From NCBI RefSeq assembly GCF_003096675.1, contig NZ_QEKW01000007.1:124001-188000 (forward strand): a stretch of DNA of 64,000 nucleotides, read 5' to 3'. The position numbers and the translations under genes were made by a program. Positions 46,372-55,919 of the stretch are shown one piece after another (position 1 is the first letter of the stretch; every line of letters begins with the position of its first letter). The DNA comes from Actinomycetospora cinnamomea (lineage in GTDB: Bacteria > Actinomycetota > Actinomycetes > Mycobacteriales > Pseudonocardiaceae). Below the pieces are notes generated by a model. That model searched no databases and had not been told where the DNA came from. It worked only from the letters and a program-made list of their open reading frames with translations.

Positions 46372-49300
46372 TCAGTCCACCAGGTAGAAGATCCGGTCGA
46401 CGACGGCGCGGGCGCGGCGGGTGGTGCGGCGGTACTCGTCGAGGAACTCGCCCGGGTCGGCGTCGGGGTCGTGGCCCAGCGCCGCGGCCACGGCGGCGAG
46501 CTCCCGGCCGGAGCGGGGGACCTCGTCGGTCGGCTTGCCGCGCACGAGGGTGGCGGCGCCCCGGGCCCGGGTGGCCATCGTCCAGCCGGCCGCCAGCGCC
46601 TCGGCGTCCGCGGGCTCCACCAGCCCCGCCTTCGCCGCGGCGTCGAGGGCCTCGAGCGTCGACGGCGTGCGCAGCGACTCCACCGCCCCCGCGTGCTGGA
46701 GCTGCAGCAGCTGCACGGTCCACTCGACGTCGGAGAGCCCGCCGGTGCCGAGCTTGGTGTGCAGGGCCCGGTCGGCGCGGCGCGGCAGGCGCTCGTTGTC
46801 GACCCGCGCCTTGATCCGCCGGATCTCCACCGCCGCCTTGTCGGGCAGGCCGTCCGCCGGGTAGCGCACCGGGTCGATCGCCTCGACGAACGCCGCGCCG
46901 AGCGCCTCGTCGCCCGCGACGGGGCGGGCGCGCAGCAGCGCCTGGTGCTCCCACGTCTCGGCGAGCTTCGCGTAGTACTGCCGGTACGAGTCCAGCGTCC
47001 GGACCAGGGGCCCGCCCCGCCCCTCGGGGCGCAGCTTGGTGTCGACCTCCAGCGGCGGGTCCGGGCTCGGTGCCCCGAGGGCGGAGATGGTGGCCTCGGC
47101 GACGGCCTTGGCGTAGCGGACCGCCTCGGACTCGTCGACGCCGTCGGTCGGTTCGCACACGAACAGCACGTCGGCGTCCGACGAGTAGCCCAGCTCCGCC
47201 CCGCCGAGCCGCCCCATCCCGATCACGGCGATGCGGGCCGGGCGGGCGCCCCCACCGTCGCCACTGCCGACCTGCCCGCGCTCGGCGGCGTCGAGGGCGG
47301 CCTGCAGCACCGCGACCCAGATGCTCGAGAGCGCCGAGCACACCGCCGACACGTCGATGAGCCCCAGCAGGTCGGCGCAGGCGACCCGCACGAGCTCGAT
47401 CCGGCGCATCGACCGGCCGACCTGGCCCGCCGAGTCGGGGTCGGTGTGGCGGGCGACCGCCCGGCGCAGCGAGGCGGCGACCTCCTCGGGCCGGCGCGCG
47501 ACCAGCTCGGCGTCCGGGCCGTCGCCGGCGAGCAGCCGCAGCACCTCGGGCGTGCGCGGCATCAGCTCGGCCACCCACCGCGAGGTGCCCAGCACGCGCA
47601 TGAGGCGCTCGGCGGCGATGCCCTCGTCGCGCAGGTAGCCGAGGAACCACGGCGTGCCGGCGAGCGCCTCGGACACCTTGCGGTAGGCGAGCAGTCCGTG
47701 GTCCGGGTCGGCGGTGCGCCCGAGCTCGTCGAGCAGGACGGGCAGCAGCGCGCGTTGGATGCGGCTGGCGCGGCTGACGCCGCTGGTCAGCGCCTGCAGG
47801 TGGCCCAGCGCGCCCTGCGGCGACGTCCACCCCAGGGCCTTGAGCCGGCGCATCGCCGAGTCCGAGGTCAGCACCAGGGCCTCGCCGGGCACGCGCGCCA
47901 CCGACTCGAGCAGCGGCTGGTAGAAGAGCTTCTCGTGCAGGCGCCGCACGCGCACCGTGTGCCGTGAGCGCTCGTGCCGGAGCACGCCCACCGCGTCCCG
48001 TGAGCCGTCGGCGCGCAGCTTCGCCGCCCGCGCGAGCCAGCGCTGGGCGGCGACGTCGTCGTCGGTCGGGAAGAGGTGGGTGCGGCGCATCTTCTGCAGC
48101 TGCACGCGGTGCTCGAGCATCCGCAGGAACCGGTACGACGCGGCCAGGTTGGCGGCGTCGTCGCGGCCGACGTAGCCGCCGTCGGCCAGGGCAGCCAGCG
48201 CCTCGAGGGTGTTCGGGCTGCGGATCGTCTCGTCGCCGCGGCCGTGCACCATCTGCAGCAACTGCACGGCGAACTCCACGTCGCGCAGCCCGCCGCGGCC
48301 GAGCTTCAGCTCGCGGTCGGCGTGGTCGGCGCGGATGTGGTCCTCGACGCGGCGGCGCATGGCGCGCACGTCGGCGACGAAGTCGTCGCGGTCGGCGGCG
48401 GTCCAGACCATCTCCTCGACGGCCTCGCGGTACTGCGCGGCGAGCTCCTCGTCGCCGGCCACCCACCGGGCCTTGAGCAGCGCCTGGAACTCCCAGGTCT
48501 TCGCCCACCGCTCGTAATAGGAGACGTGCCCGTCGAGGGTGCGCACGAGCGCGCCCTGCCGTCCCTCCGGCCGCAGGTTGGCGTCGACCTCGAGGAACGC
48601 CTCGGTCGCGATCCGCATCATGGTCGAGGCGAGGCGCGTGGCCACGTCCGTCGCGCCCTCGGCCACGAAGATCACGTCGATGTCGCTGACGTAGTTGAGC
48701 TCGCGTCCCCCGCACTTGCCCATGCCGATCACGGCGAGCCGGCACGGCAGCGCCTTCTCCCGCCCACCCCCGTCACGCTCGCGGTCGTCCTTGCCGCCGA
48801 GCGCGTCCGCGATCGTGGCGTCCGCGACGGCGAGCGCGGCCCGCAGCCCGGCCGCGGCGAGGTCGGCGAGCTGCGCGGAGACGACCTCGACCGGCACGAC
48901 CGGGAGCTCGGGCTCGCACACGGCCTGCAGGTCGGCGGCGGCGAGCGCGAGGACCTCGTCGCGGTGGGCCAGGCGCAGCACGCCGATGCCGGCGGGCTCG
49001 AGGACCGTGGCACGCGGTGGGCCGGAGGCGCCGGGGTCGGCGTCGGGGTCCGCGCCGACGGCCCCGAGCAGCGTGCGGGTGCGCTCGGCGAGGTCGGGCA
49101 GCTGGGAGGCGTCGAAGGTGCGGCCCGGCGTGCCCTCGCTGCGCAGCGTGCGCCAGCGCTCGGGGTGCGCGACGAGATGGTCGCCCAGGGCGGTCGAGCC
49201 GCCGAGCACCCCGAGCAGGCGCCCACGCAGGCCCTGGTCGGTGCGCAGCGCCTCGTCGAGCGCCGCCCACTCCTGCTCGCCGAGTGCCTCGCGCAGGCGT

Positions 49301-49515
49301 TCCACGGCCAGCAGCGCGAGATCGGGGTCGGGGCTGCGGGCCAGCGCCCACACGACGAGCTCGGTGCCCGGGACCGGCGCGTCACCGTCCCACCAGCCCA
49401 GCGCCGCCAGCCGCGGGCCGGCGTCGGGGTCGGTGAGGCCGAGTCGCGCGGGGGCCCGTCCCGTCCGGTCCGGGCGCCGGCTCGTCGGGGCGGACGACGT
49501 GGCGGACTCGGTCAT
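46372..49515 (-). CDS. glnE: Bifunctional glutamine synthetase adenylyltransferase/adenylyl-removing enzyme
   Basis: 1047 residues with two nucleotidyltransferase modules. The N-terminal (deadenylylating) one has GMGKCGGRELNYVSDIDVIF at 264-283; the C-terminal (adenylylating) one has GMGRLGGAELGYSSDADVLF near 760. Each is followed by a helical GlnD-PII-type domain with LGRGGLRDVEF and LGTGGLSDVEW. It reversibly adenylylates GlnA1 Tyr402. The order glnA1-glnE-glnA2 is conserved in actinobacteria. The start ATG 49515 is adjacent to a possible short leader. Confidence 0.96.
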   Translation of the reverse strand: MTESATSSAPTSRRPDRTGRAPARLGLTDPDAGPRLAALGWWDGDAPVPGTELVVWALARSPDPDLALLAVERLREALGEQEWAALDEALRTDQGLRGRLLGVLGGSTALGDHLVAHPERWRTLRSEGTPGRTFDASQLPDLAERTRTLLGAVGADPDADPGASGPPRATVLEPAGIGVLRLAHRDEVLALAAADLQAVCEPELPVVPVEVVSAQLADLAAAGLRAALAVADATIADALGGKDDRERDGGGREKALPCRLAVIGMGKCGGRELNYVSDIDVIFVAEGATDVATRLASTMMRIATEAFLEVDANLRPEGRQGALVRTLDGHVSYYERWAKTWEFQALLKARWVAGDEELAAQYREAVEEMVWTAADRDDFVADVRAMRRRVEDHIRADHADRELKLGRGGLRDVEFAVQLLQMVHGRGDETIRSPNTLEALAALADGGYVGRDDAANLAASYRFLRMLEHRVQLQKMRRTHLFPTDDDVAAQRWLARAAKLRADGSRDAVGVLRHERSRHTVRVRRLHEKLFYQPLLESVARVPGEALVLTSDSAMRRLKALGWTSPQGALGHLQALTSGVSRASRIQRALLPVLLDELGRTADPDHGLLAYRKVSEALAGTPWFLGYLRDEGIAAERLMRVLGTSRWVAELMPRTPEVLRLLAGDGPDAELVARRPEEVAASLRRAVARHTDPDSAGQVGRSMRRIELVRVACADLLGLIDVSAVCSALSSIWVAVLQAALDAAERGQVGSGDGGGARPARIAVIGMGRLGGAELGYSSDADVLFVCEPTDGVDESEAVRYAKAVAEATISALGAPSPDPPLEVDTKLRPEGRGGPLVRTLDSYRQYYAKLAETWEHQALLRARPVAGDEALGAAFVEAIDPVRYPADGLPDKAAVEIRRIKARVDNERLPRRADRALHTKLGTGGLSDVEWTVQLLQLQHAGAVESLRTPSTLEALDAAAKAGLVEPADAEALAAGWTMATRARGAATLVRGKPTDEVPRSGRELAAVAAALGHDPDADPGEFLDEYRRTTRRARAVVDRIFYLVD

Positions 49516-49518
49516 GGG

Positions 49519-50697
49519 TCAGAGTTTCCCACCCGGGTCGGCCGGGGCGCGCTGGAGCAGGCCCACGAGGGCGGCGACGCCGAGGACCCCGGCCGAGACC
49601 GAGAGCCCGGCGGTCAGGCCGCCCCCGGCGTCGGAGACCAACCCCGAGAGCACCGGTCCCAGGCACTGCCCGAGCGCGAACCCCACGGTCAGGACCGCCA
49701 GCGCCGCGGTCCAGTGCACCGGGTCGAGGACCCGGCGGGAGGCGTCGGTCAGCGCGCCGATGGCGGTGAGGAACGAGGCCCCGAAGACGATCCCGGAGAC
49801 CCAGGCCGCAGCGGCACCGCTCGTCAGGACCGGGACCACCGCGGCCAGCGCGGTCGCCGCGACGAGACCGAAGACCCCGACGCCGGGCGCCAGTCGGCGC
49901 AGCAGCGGCGCCCACAGCGGGGGCACCACGAAACCCGCCAGCCCGAGCCCGATCCAGAACACCGCGACGCCGGCGTCGCCCACCCCCTGCCCGCGCAGGT
50001 GGTCGGGCACGAACGTCATGTAGCCGATGTAACCGACCCCGAAGAGCGTGTACGACGCGACGATCGGGGCGATGCTCCGCAGCGGGGACCGCCCGCGGTG
50101 CGGGGCCGCGGCCGGCACGTCGGCACCCCGGAACGCCCACCAGACGACGGGGATCAGGAGGAGCGCCGGCACCGTGAGCGCCAGCCAGGCGGACCGCCAC
50201 GCCGCCGCCGGCGACCCCGCCGCGGCGGTGGCGAGCGGGACCACCACCCCGCTGAGGGCGACGCCGGCCCCGGCGCCGGCGAAGTACAGGCCGTAGAACG
50301 GGCCCGGGCGACCGTCGGCGGTCCGTAACCGGCTCGCCGCCGATCCTCCCAGGACGAACGCCACCGCCGCGGTCACGCCGGCCAGGAACCGCAGGGCGAG
50401 CTGGACGGCGAGCTCCCCGGTGATTGCGCCCGCCGCGATCGTGAGCACGACCGCGACGATCATGGCCCGGAACGTCGTCACCGTCCCGAGGCGCCGCGCC
50501 ACCGCCAGGGCGCCGACCGAGCCGACCAGGTAGCCGATCGCGTTCGCCGTGCTCAGTGACCCCGCCGTGGCGTAGGACCACCCCAGGTCCTCGCGCATGA
50601 CGGGCAGCACCAGCCCGTAGCCGAAGCGGGAGAGCCCCTGCGCCGTCGCCGGCACCATCGCGAGCGCCACCGCCAGGACGAACGGTCGCGCGCGCAC
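49519..50697 (-). CDS. MFS transporter (YbfB/YjiJ-like)
   Basis: 392 residues with about 12 transmembrane helices. GLSRFGYGLVLPVMREDLGWSYA at the N-terminus is typical of the YbfB/YjiJ MFS group, and the intracellular loop GALAVARRLGTVTTFRAM matches MFS motif A in a loose form. Substrate unknown. GTG 50697 lies 6 nt after the glnA2 stop, and its own stop is 3 nt from glnE, so it is embedded in the glnA2-glnE unit. It is absent at this place in M. tuberculosis. Confidence 0.85.
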   Translation of the reverse strand: MRARPFVLAVALAMVPATAQGLSRFGYGLVLPVMREDLGWSYATAGSLSTANAIGYLVGSVGALAVARRLGTVTTFRAMIVAVVLTIAAGAITGELAVQLALRFLAGVTAAVAFVLGGSAASRLRTADGRPGPFYGLYFAGAGAGVALSGVVVPLATAAAGSPAAAWRSAWLALTVPALLLIPVVWWAFRGADVPAAAPHRGRSPLRSIAPIVASYTLFGVGYIGYMTFVPDHLRGQGVGDAGVAVFWIGLGLAGFVVPPLWAPLLRRLAPGVGVFGLVAATALAAVVPVLTSGAAAAWVSGIVFGASFLTAIGALTDASRRVLDPVHWTAALAVLTVGFALGQCLGPVLSGLVSDAGGGLTAGLSVSAGVLGVAALVGLLQRAPADPGGKL

Positions 50698-50703
50698 CTC
50701 CCG

Positions 50704-52047
50704 CTACAGCGTCGGCAGGTACGTCGCGAGCTCGTACGGGGTGACGTTGCGGCGGTAGGCGTCCCACTCCGCGCGCTTGTTGCGCAGGAAGAAGTCGAAG
50801 ACGTGCTCGCCGAGGATCTCGGCCATCAGCTCCGAGCGCTCCATCGCCGCGAGCGCCCCGTCGAGGTTCTGGGGCAGGGTCTCGTAACCCATCGCCCGGC
50901 GCTCGCCCTCCGACAGCATCCAGACGTTGTCCTCGGCGGCCGGCGGCAGCTCGTAGCCCTCGGCGATGCCCTGCAGCCCGGCGCCGAGGATCACCGCGTA
51001 GGCGAGGTAGGGGTTGGCCGCGGTGTCGATCGTGCGCACCTCGACGCGACGCGAGGACGCCTTGCCCGGCGAGTACATCGGCACCCGGACCAGCGCCGAG
51101 CGGTTGGCGTGCCCCCAGCACACGGTGGTCGGGGCCTCGCCGCCGACGATGAGGCGCTTGTAGGAGTTGACGAACTGGTTCGTCACCGCGGAGAGCTCGC
51201 GGGCGTGGCGCAGAACCCCGGCCACGAAGGCCTTGCCCGTCTTCGACAGCTCGTAGGGTTCCGAGGAGTCGTGGAACGCGTTGTGGTCGCCCTCGAACAG
51301 GCTGATGTGGGTGTGCATCGCCGACCCGGCGTGCTCGGTGAACGGCTTGGGCATGAAGGACGCGTGCACGCCCTGCGTGATCGCGACCTCCTTGACGATG
51401 TAGCGGAAGGTCATGATGTTGTCCGCCATCGTCAGGGCGTCGGCGTAGCGCAGGTCGATCTCCTGCTGGCCGGGCCCGCCCTCGTGGTGGCTGAACTCCA
51501 CGGAGATGCCCATCGCCTCCAGCGACTCGATCGCGCGGCGCCGGAAGTGCGGCGCCGTGTTGTGGCTCGCCTGGTCGAAGTAGCCGCCGGTGTCGGCCGG
51601 TACCGGGGGCGTGCCGTCGCCGGGCAGGTCGCGCAGCAGGTAGAACTCGATCTCCGGGTGCACGTAGCACGTGAACCCGGCCTCGGCGGCCCGCGAGAGC
51701 CCGCGGCGCAGGACGTGACGCGGGTCGGCCCAGGACGGCGAGCCGTCGGGCATGGTGATGTCGCAGAACATGCGCGCCGAGTAGTGCCCGCCGCCGGCGG
51801 TCTCCCACGGCAGCACCTGGAACGTCGACGGGTCGGGTTTCGCGACCATGTCGGACTCGTAGACCCGCGCGAAGCCCTCGATCGCCGAGCCGTCGAACCC
51901 GATGCCCTCGGCGAACGCGCCCTCCAGCTCGGCGGGCGCGACGGCGACCGACTTGAGGTAACCGAGCACGTCGGTGAACCACAGCCGCACGAAGCGGATG
52001 TCGCGCTCCTCGAGCGTGCGCAGGACGAACTCCTGCTGGCGATCCAT
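50704..52047 (-). CDS. glnA2: Type I glutamine synthetase paralogue
   Basis: 447 residues, GSI-alpha-like length. DVLGYLKSVAVAPAELEGAFAEG, FDGSAIEGFARVYESDM, HPEIEFYLLRD, SHHEGGPGQQEIDLRYADAL and WGHANRSALVRVP identify GlnA2 (Rv2222c). It lacks a clear counterpart of the GlnA1 adenylylation loop, so it may not be a GlnE target. TAGGGT ends exactly 7 nt before ATG 52047, indicating a leaderless transcript. Family members may act as glutamine synthetases or gamma-glutamyl ligases. Confidence 0.93.
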   Translation of the reverse strand: MDRQQEFVLRTLEERDIRFVRLWFTDVLGYLKSVAVAPAELEGAFAEGIGFDGSAIEGFARVYESDMVAKPDPSTFQVLPWETAGGGHYSARMFCDITMPDGSPSWADPRHVLRRGLSRAAEAGFTCYVHPEIEFYLLRDLPGDGTPPVPADTGGYFDQASHNTAPHFRRRAIESLEAMGISVEFSHHEGGPGQQEIDLRYADALTMADNIMTFRYIVKEVAITQGVHASFMPKPFTEHAGSAMHTHISLFEGDHNAFHDSSEPYELSKTGKAFVAGVLRHARELSAVTNQFVNSYKRLIVGGEAPTTVCWGHANRSALVRVPMYSPGKASSRRVEVRTIDTAANPYLAYAVILGAGLQGIAEGYELPPAAEDNVWMLSEGERRAMGYETLPQNLDGALAAMERSELMAEILGEHVFDFFLRNKRAEWDAYRRNVTPYELATYLPTL

Positions 52048-52107
52048 GGGCCCGACCCTAGGTGGGTGTCGAGGCCCCCGGTAGGCGGGGCCGGGTCACG
52101 TCCGTGA

Positions 52108-53712
52108 TCACGTCGCGGGGCACGTCGCGTTCGGCGGCGGCAGGACGCCGTCGACGAGGTAGCGGGTGGCGATGTCGTCGACGCACTGCGAGTTCTGGAA
52201 CACCGCCGTGTGGTCGTCGCCCACCTTCGTCAGCAGCGCCCCGTCCAGCGCCCGGGCCAGCTCGACCCCGGCCTGGTACGGCGTCGCCGGGTCGCCGGTG
52301 GTGGAGACGACCAGCGGGGGGGCGAGGCCCTCCACCTGCGGGAGGTGCGGCTGGCTGGTGGGCGGCACCGGCCAGAACGCGCAGCTGTCGCGCGCCCCGG
52401 ACGCCCCGCGCCCGCTGTCGAGGAACGGCGCGGCCTCGTTGTAGGCCTGCGCGCGGGCCAGCGCCCGGGCGGGGTCGGTGACGCGCGGGTCGTCGACGCA
52501 CCGGATCGCCTCGAACGCGTCCTGCGAGGAGTCGTACGTGCCGTCCGGGTTCCGCTCGTAGTACTCGTCGGAGAGGGTCATCAGCGCGCTGCCCTGGCCC
52601 GCGCGCAGGTCGTTCAGCGCCCGCACGAGCCGGGGCCAGTACGCCTCGACGTACAGGGCGTTGATCGTGCCCTGCTGGGCGTCGGCGTAGGACAGCACTC
52701 GCCCGTCGGGCAGCGGGAGCGGCGCGTCGATCAGGGGCCGGGTCAGCTCCTGATAGGCCCGCGTGGTCTGCGCCGGGTCCTGACCCAACGGACAGTTCGG
52801 GCGGGACGCGCAGTCGCGGGCGAAGGCGTCGAACGCGCCCTGGAACCCGCGGCCCTGCTCGATCAGCTCCGTCGTGGGGTCCTGGTCGGGGTCGAGGGCG
52901 CCGTCGAGCACCATCGCCCGCACGTTGCGCGGGAACTGCTCGGCGTAGGTGGAGCCGATGCGCGTGCCGTAGGAGTAGCCCAGGTAGGTCAGCCGGGCAT
53001 CGCCGAGCGCCGCGCGCAGCACGTCCATGTCGCGGGCGACGTCGCGGGTGCCGACGTTGGCGAGCACGTCGGTGCCGGTGCGCTGGGCGCACAGGCCGAC
53101 CATCTGCTGCTCCTCGGCCTCGGTCTGCGCCACCCCCGCCGGCGAGGAGTCGGTGTCGTCGTCGCGGCGGTCGGCGTCGCGCTCGGGGCCGGTGAGGCAG
53201 CGGATGCTCGGCTCGCTCGCGCCCACGCCGCGCGGGTCGAAGCCGACGACGTCGAAGCGGCGGCCGACCTCGGTGCCGACGAGCGAGGTCGACAGGTACG
53301 CCGCGGTCTGGATGCCCGACGCGCCGGGCCCGCCGGGATTGAGCACCAGCGACCCGATGCGTTCCGGCGAGGTCGGGGCCACGTGACGCAGGACGGCGAT
53401 CGTGGCCGTGCGGCCCTCCGGCTCGGCGTAGTCGAGCGGAACCTCCAGCCGGGCGCACTGCAGCGCGGGGTCGGCGTAGATCTGCCGGTCCTGCTCGGTG
53501 GTGGCGAACGGCGCGCACGGTCCCCAGGCGAGCTCCTGGCCGTAGAAGCGCTCGAGCCCGGGCGGGGCGCTCGCCGCCGGGTCGGGCACCGCCACGCCGG
53601 GCACGACCTGGGCGCACGCCCCGAGCGCGAGTGCCGCCCCGAGGAGGGCGAGGAGGACGCGGACGACACGGGTCCCGGGACGTCGACCGGCGATGGCGCG
53701 CACGGCGGCCAC
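52108..53712 (-). CDS. Secreted alpha/beta-hydrolase lipoprotein, TAP/CaeA-like peptidase
   Basis: 534 residues. A lipoprotein signal ends at LALGAC (LLALLGAALALGAC). The alpha/beta-hydrolase core has oxyanion NPGGPGASG, nucleophile elbow LGYSYGTRIG (Ser near residue 245), and the C-terminal TAP-like domain with LVVSTTGDPATPY and VGDDHTAVF (catalytic Asp and His). It corresponds in position and architecture to Rv2223c/Rv2224c (CaeA/Hip1), a cell-envelope serine protease. Here a single copy is present rather than two. Tripeptidyl aminopeptidase activity is a family property, not shown. Confidence 0.87.
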   Translation of the reverse strand: MAAVRAIAGRRPGTRVVRVLLALLGAALALGACAQVVPGVAVPDPAASAPPGLERFYGQELAWGPCAPFATTEQDRQIYADPALQCARLEVPLDYAEPEGRTATIAVLRHVAPTSPERIGSLVLNPGGPGASGIQTAAYLSTSLVGTEVGRRFDVVGFDPRGVGASEPSIRCLTGPERDADRRDDDTDSSPAGVAQTEAEEQQMVGLCAQRTGTDVLANVGTRDVARDMDVLRAALGDARLTYLGYSYGTRIGSTYAEQFPRNVRAMVLDGALDPDQDPTTELIEQGRGFQGAFDAFARDCASRPNCPLGQDPAQTTRAYQELTRPLIDAPLPLPDGRVLSYADAQQGTINALYVEAYWPRLVRALNDLRAGQGSALMTLSDEYYERNPDGTYDSSQDAFEAIRCVDDPRVTDPARALARAQAYNEAAPFLDSGRGASGARDSCAFWPVPPTSQPHLPQVEGLAPPLVVSTTGDPATPYQAGVELARALDGALLTKVGDDHTAVFQNSQCVDDIATRYLVDGVLPPPNATCPAT

Positions 53713-53876
53713 CCTGCCATCTCCCCGGTGATCGCCCGGTGACGGGCCGGTGCTGTGAAACTGGTCCCAGCGAGCGGCCGTCCGTGCCTCCGCGGTGACA
53801 CCGTGTGCTCAGCGCCAACCCCGACGACCCGGGGACCTACCGCGACCGGTGGGCCTCGAGGCAAGGACGGACGACG

Positions 53877-54725
53877 ATGACGTCACCCCAGGCACCCGCG
53901 ACGACTCCTCCGGGGCGCCCCCGCCGCACCCGCGTGCACCACCTGCAGGAGATGAAGGCGCGCGGCGAGCGCTGGCCGATGCTCACGGCCTACGACGTGA
54001 ACACCGCGCGGATCTTCGACGAGGCGGGCGTGCCCGTCCTGCTCGTCGGCGACTCCGCGGGCAACACCGTGCTCGGCTACGACACGACGGTGCCGGTGAC
54101 CACCGAGGAGCTGCTGGTCCTCACCCGCGCCGTGGTGCGGGGCGCCCCGCGCGCGCTCGTGGTCGCCGACCTCCCGTTCGGCAGCTACCAGGTCTCCGTC
54201 GAGCAGGCCGTGACCACGGCGGTCGAGTTCATGAAGAGCGCCGGCGCCCATGCGGTCAAGCTCGAGGGCGGCGCGCACTACGCCGACCGCATCCGCGCCG
54301 TCGTCGACGCCGGCATCCCCGTCATGGCCCACCTCGGCTTCACCCCGCAGAGCGAGCACGCCCTCGGCGGCTACCGCGTGCAGGGACGCGGCGACGACGG
54401 CGCGGAGAAGCTGCTCGCCGACGCCCGCGCGGTCACCGAGGCCGGCGCGTTCGCCGTGGTGCTCGAGATGGTCCCGGCGCACGTCGCCAAGCGCGTCACC
54501 GCCGAGGTGCCGATCCCCACCGTCGGCATCGGCGCCGGCCCGGAGTGCGACGCCCAGGTCCTCGTGTGGACCGACATGGCGGGGCTGTCCGACCCGGCGC
54601 GGCGCACCCCGCGCTTCGTCAAGCGCTACGCCGAGATGGGCTCCGTGCTCGCCGACGCCGCGAGCACCTACGCCCAGGAGGTCCGCGAGGGCACCTTCCC
54701 GGGGCCCGAGCACAGCTTTGACTGA
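53877..54725 (+). CDS. panB: 3-methyl-2-oxobutanoate hydroxymethyltransferase
   Basis: First committed step of pantothenate synthesis. 282 residues from ATG 53877 (AAGGA upstream); an upstream ATG adds 24 unrelated residues. [37 protein letters not shown] (metal-binding), [29 protein letters not shown] in two runs, and [20 protein letters not shown] [15 protein letters not shown] are canonical. In M. tuberculosis panB follows caeA, as here. Confidence 0.96.
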   Translation: MTSPQAPATTPPGRPRRTRVHHLQEMKARGERWPMLTAYDVNTARIFDEAGVPVLLVGDSAGNTVLGYDTTVPVTTEELLVLTRAVVRGAPRALVVADLPFGSYQVSVEQAVTTAVEFMKSAGAHAVKLEGGAHYADRIRAVVDAGIPVMAHLGFTPQSEHALGGYRVQGRGDDGAEKLLADARAVTEAGAFAVVLEMVPAHVAKRVTAEVPIPTVGIGAGPECDAQVLVWTDMAGLSDPARRTPRFVKRYAEMGSVLADAASTYAQEVREGTFPGPEHSFD

Positions 54726-54731
54726 CGTCTG

Positions 54732-54771
54732 GTGAGTGCTTGCCCGTGCCGGGGCACGGGCAAGCACTCAC
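54732..54771 (+). terminator. Terminator-like palindrome after panB
   Basis: A perfect 19-bp stem (54732-54750 with 54753-54771), only 6 nt after the panB stop. The inner 22 nt (54741-54762) are identical to the palindrome core at 27869-27890. Confidence 0.8.
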
Positions 54772-54829
54772 ACCTGCCGATCGCCGTACCCGCCGATGTC
54801 GGAGGCCGGCGCGGGGGTACACGCGGCCC

Positions 54830-55168
54830 ATGGCGGACAAGGACACGAAGCAGATCCGTGACGAGTTCGACGACGTCGTCAACATGAGTCCGAAGGAGCT
54901 CGAGAACTGGCTGGCTACGGACGAGTCCCAGTCGGTCGGGCAGTCGTCGGGCGACGGCGAGGAGTCGACGGGTCACTCCATGGGCCGGCGCATCGTCGAG
55001 ATCCAGAAGAAGAAGGCCGACGACCTCGACGACGACGACCTCGCGGCCATGAAGAAGGTCCACGGCTACGTGGCGCGCCACCTCGAGCAGAAGCCGAAGA
55101 AGGAGGACATCGAGACCTCGAAGTGGCGTTACTCCCTCATGAACTGGGGCCACGACCCCCTGAAGTAG
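54830..55168 (+). CDS. DUF3140 protein
   Basis: 112-residue acidic, highly charged cytoplasmic protein: IRDEFDDVVNMSPKELENWL, ESTGHSMGRRIVEIQKKKAD, and the C-terminal TSKWRYSLMNWGHDPLK, which are the DUF3140 hallmarks. Function unknown; found in bacteria and fungi. ATG 54830 is chosen since conservation begins there and TACACG lies 6 nt upstream. Confidence 0.85.
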   Translation: MADKDTKQIRDEFDDVVNMSPKELENWLATDESQSVGQSSGDGEESTGHSMGRRIVEIQKKKADDLDDDDLAAMKKVHGYVARHLEQKPKKEDIETSKWRYSLMNWGHDPLK

Positions 55169-55180
55169 GTGCGCTCCGCA

Positions 55181-55870
55181 CTAGTCGAGGTCGGTGATCT
55201 TGATGCTGGCGTGGACCTTGTACCGCCGGTTGATCGCGATCAGGTTCGCCGTCAGGCACTCCACCTGGTAGGCGTTGCGGAGCCGTCCGCCGTAGATCCC
55301 GCGCACGCCCGGGATGGCGTCGGCGAGCGCGCGGACGACGTCGGTGGCCTCGCGGTCGTCGCCGAGCACGAGGACGTCGCAGTCGACGCTCGGCTGCTCC
55401 AGGTCGGCCAGCAGCACCGCGGAGACGTTGTGGAACGCCGCGGTCACCCGCGACTCGGGGAGGATCTGCTCGGCCTGCTGGGCGGCGCTGCCCTCCGCGA
55501 CCGGCAGGGGGTACGGGCCCTTCTTGTCGAACCCGATCGGCACGACGCAGTCGACGAGAATCTTGCCCTTCAGCGGCTCGACCAGCCCGCGCAGGGTCTC
55601 GGCGTGCGACTCCCACGGCACCGCGGCGATCACCACGTCGGCCTCGGCCGCGCAGGTCGCGTTGTCCGCGCCGCGGACGTGGTCGACCCCGGCGGCCTCG
55701 CGGTACTCCTTGGCCGAGTTCTCCGCGCGCTCGGCGGCGCGCGACCCGACGATGACGCCGATCCCCGCCTGCGCCCACCGCAGCGCGAGGCCCTGGCCCT
55801 GGTTGCCGGTGCCGCCGAGCACACCGACGGTGAGCGTGGTCGGGTCGATCGCCTCGGACGGTGCGGTCAC
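55181..55870 (-). CDS. npdG: NADPH-dependent F420 reductase
   Basis: Transfers hydride between NADP(H) and coenzyme F420. 229 residues. The Rossmann motif VGVLGGTGNQGQGLALRWA and VIVGSRAAERA recognise NADP; VVIAAVPWESHAETL, VDCVVPIGFDKKGPY, VSAVLLADLEQP and IYGGRLRNAYQVECLTANLI (two runs) match Fno/NpdG. GTG 55870 with GGGAG upstream. It implies that the host makes F420, consistent with the LLM enzyme at 40184-41125. Confidence 0.92.
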   Translation of the reverse strand: MTAPSEAIDPTTLTVGVLGGTGNQGQGLALRWAQAGIGVIVGSRAAERAENSAKEYREAAGVDHVRGADNATCAAEADVVIAAVPWESHAETLRGLVEPLKGKILVDCVVPIGFDKKGPYPLPVAEGSAAQQAEQILPESRVTAAFHNVSAVLLADLEQPSVDCDVLVLGDDREATDVVRALADAIPGVRGIYGGRLRNAYQVECLTANLIAINRRYKVHASIKITDLD

Positions 55871-55919
55871 GCGGTCACTCCCTGGCGCGAACGGTCAGAT
55901 CGGACTGTTCCTACCACGA

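Noticed and set aside
53805..53876. Upstream ATG for panB
   Set aside because: The extra 24 residues are not part of the PanB fold; ATG 53877 gives the usual family length and has a better upstream site.
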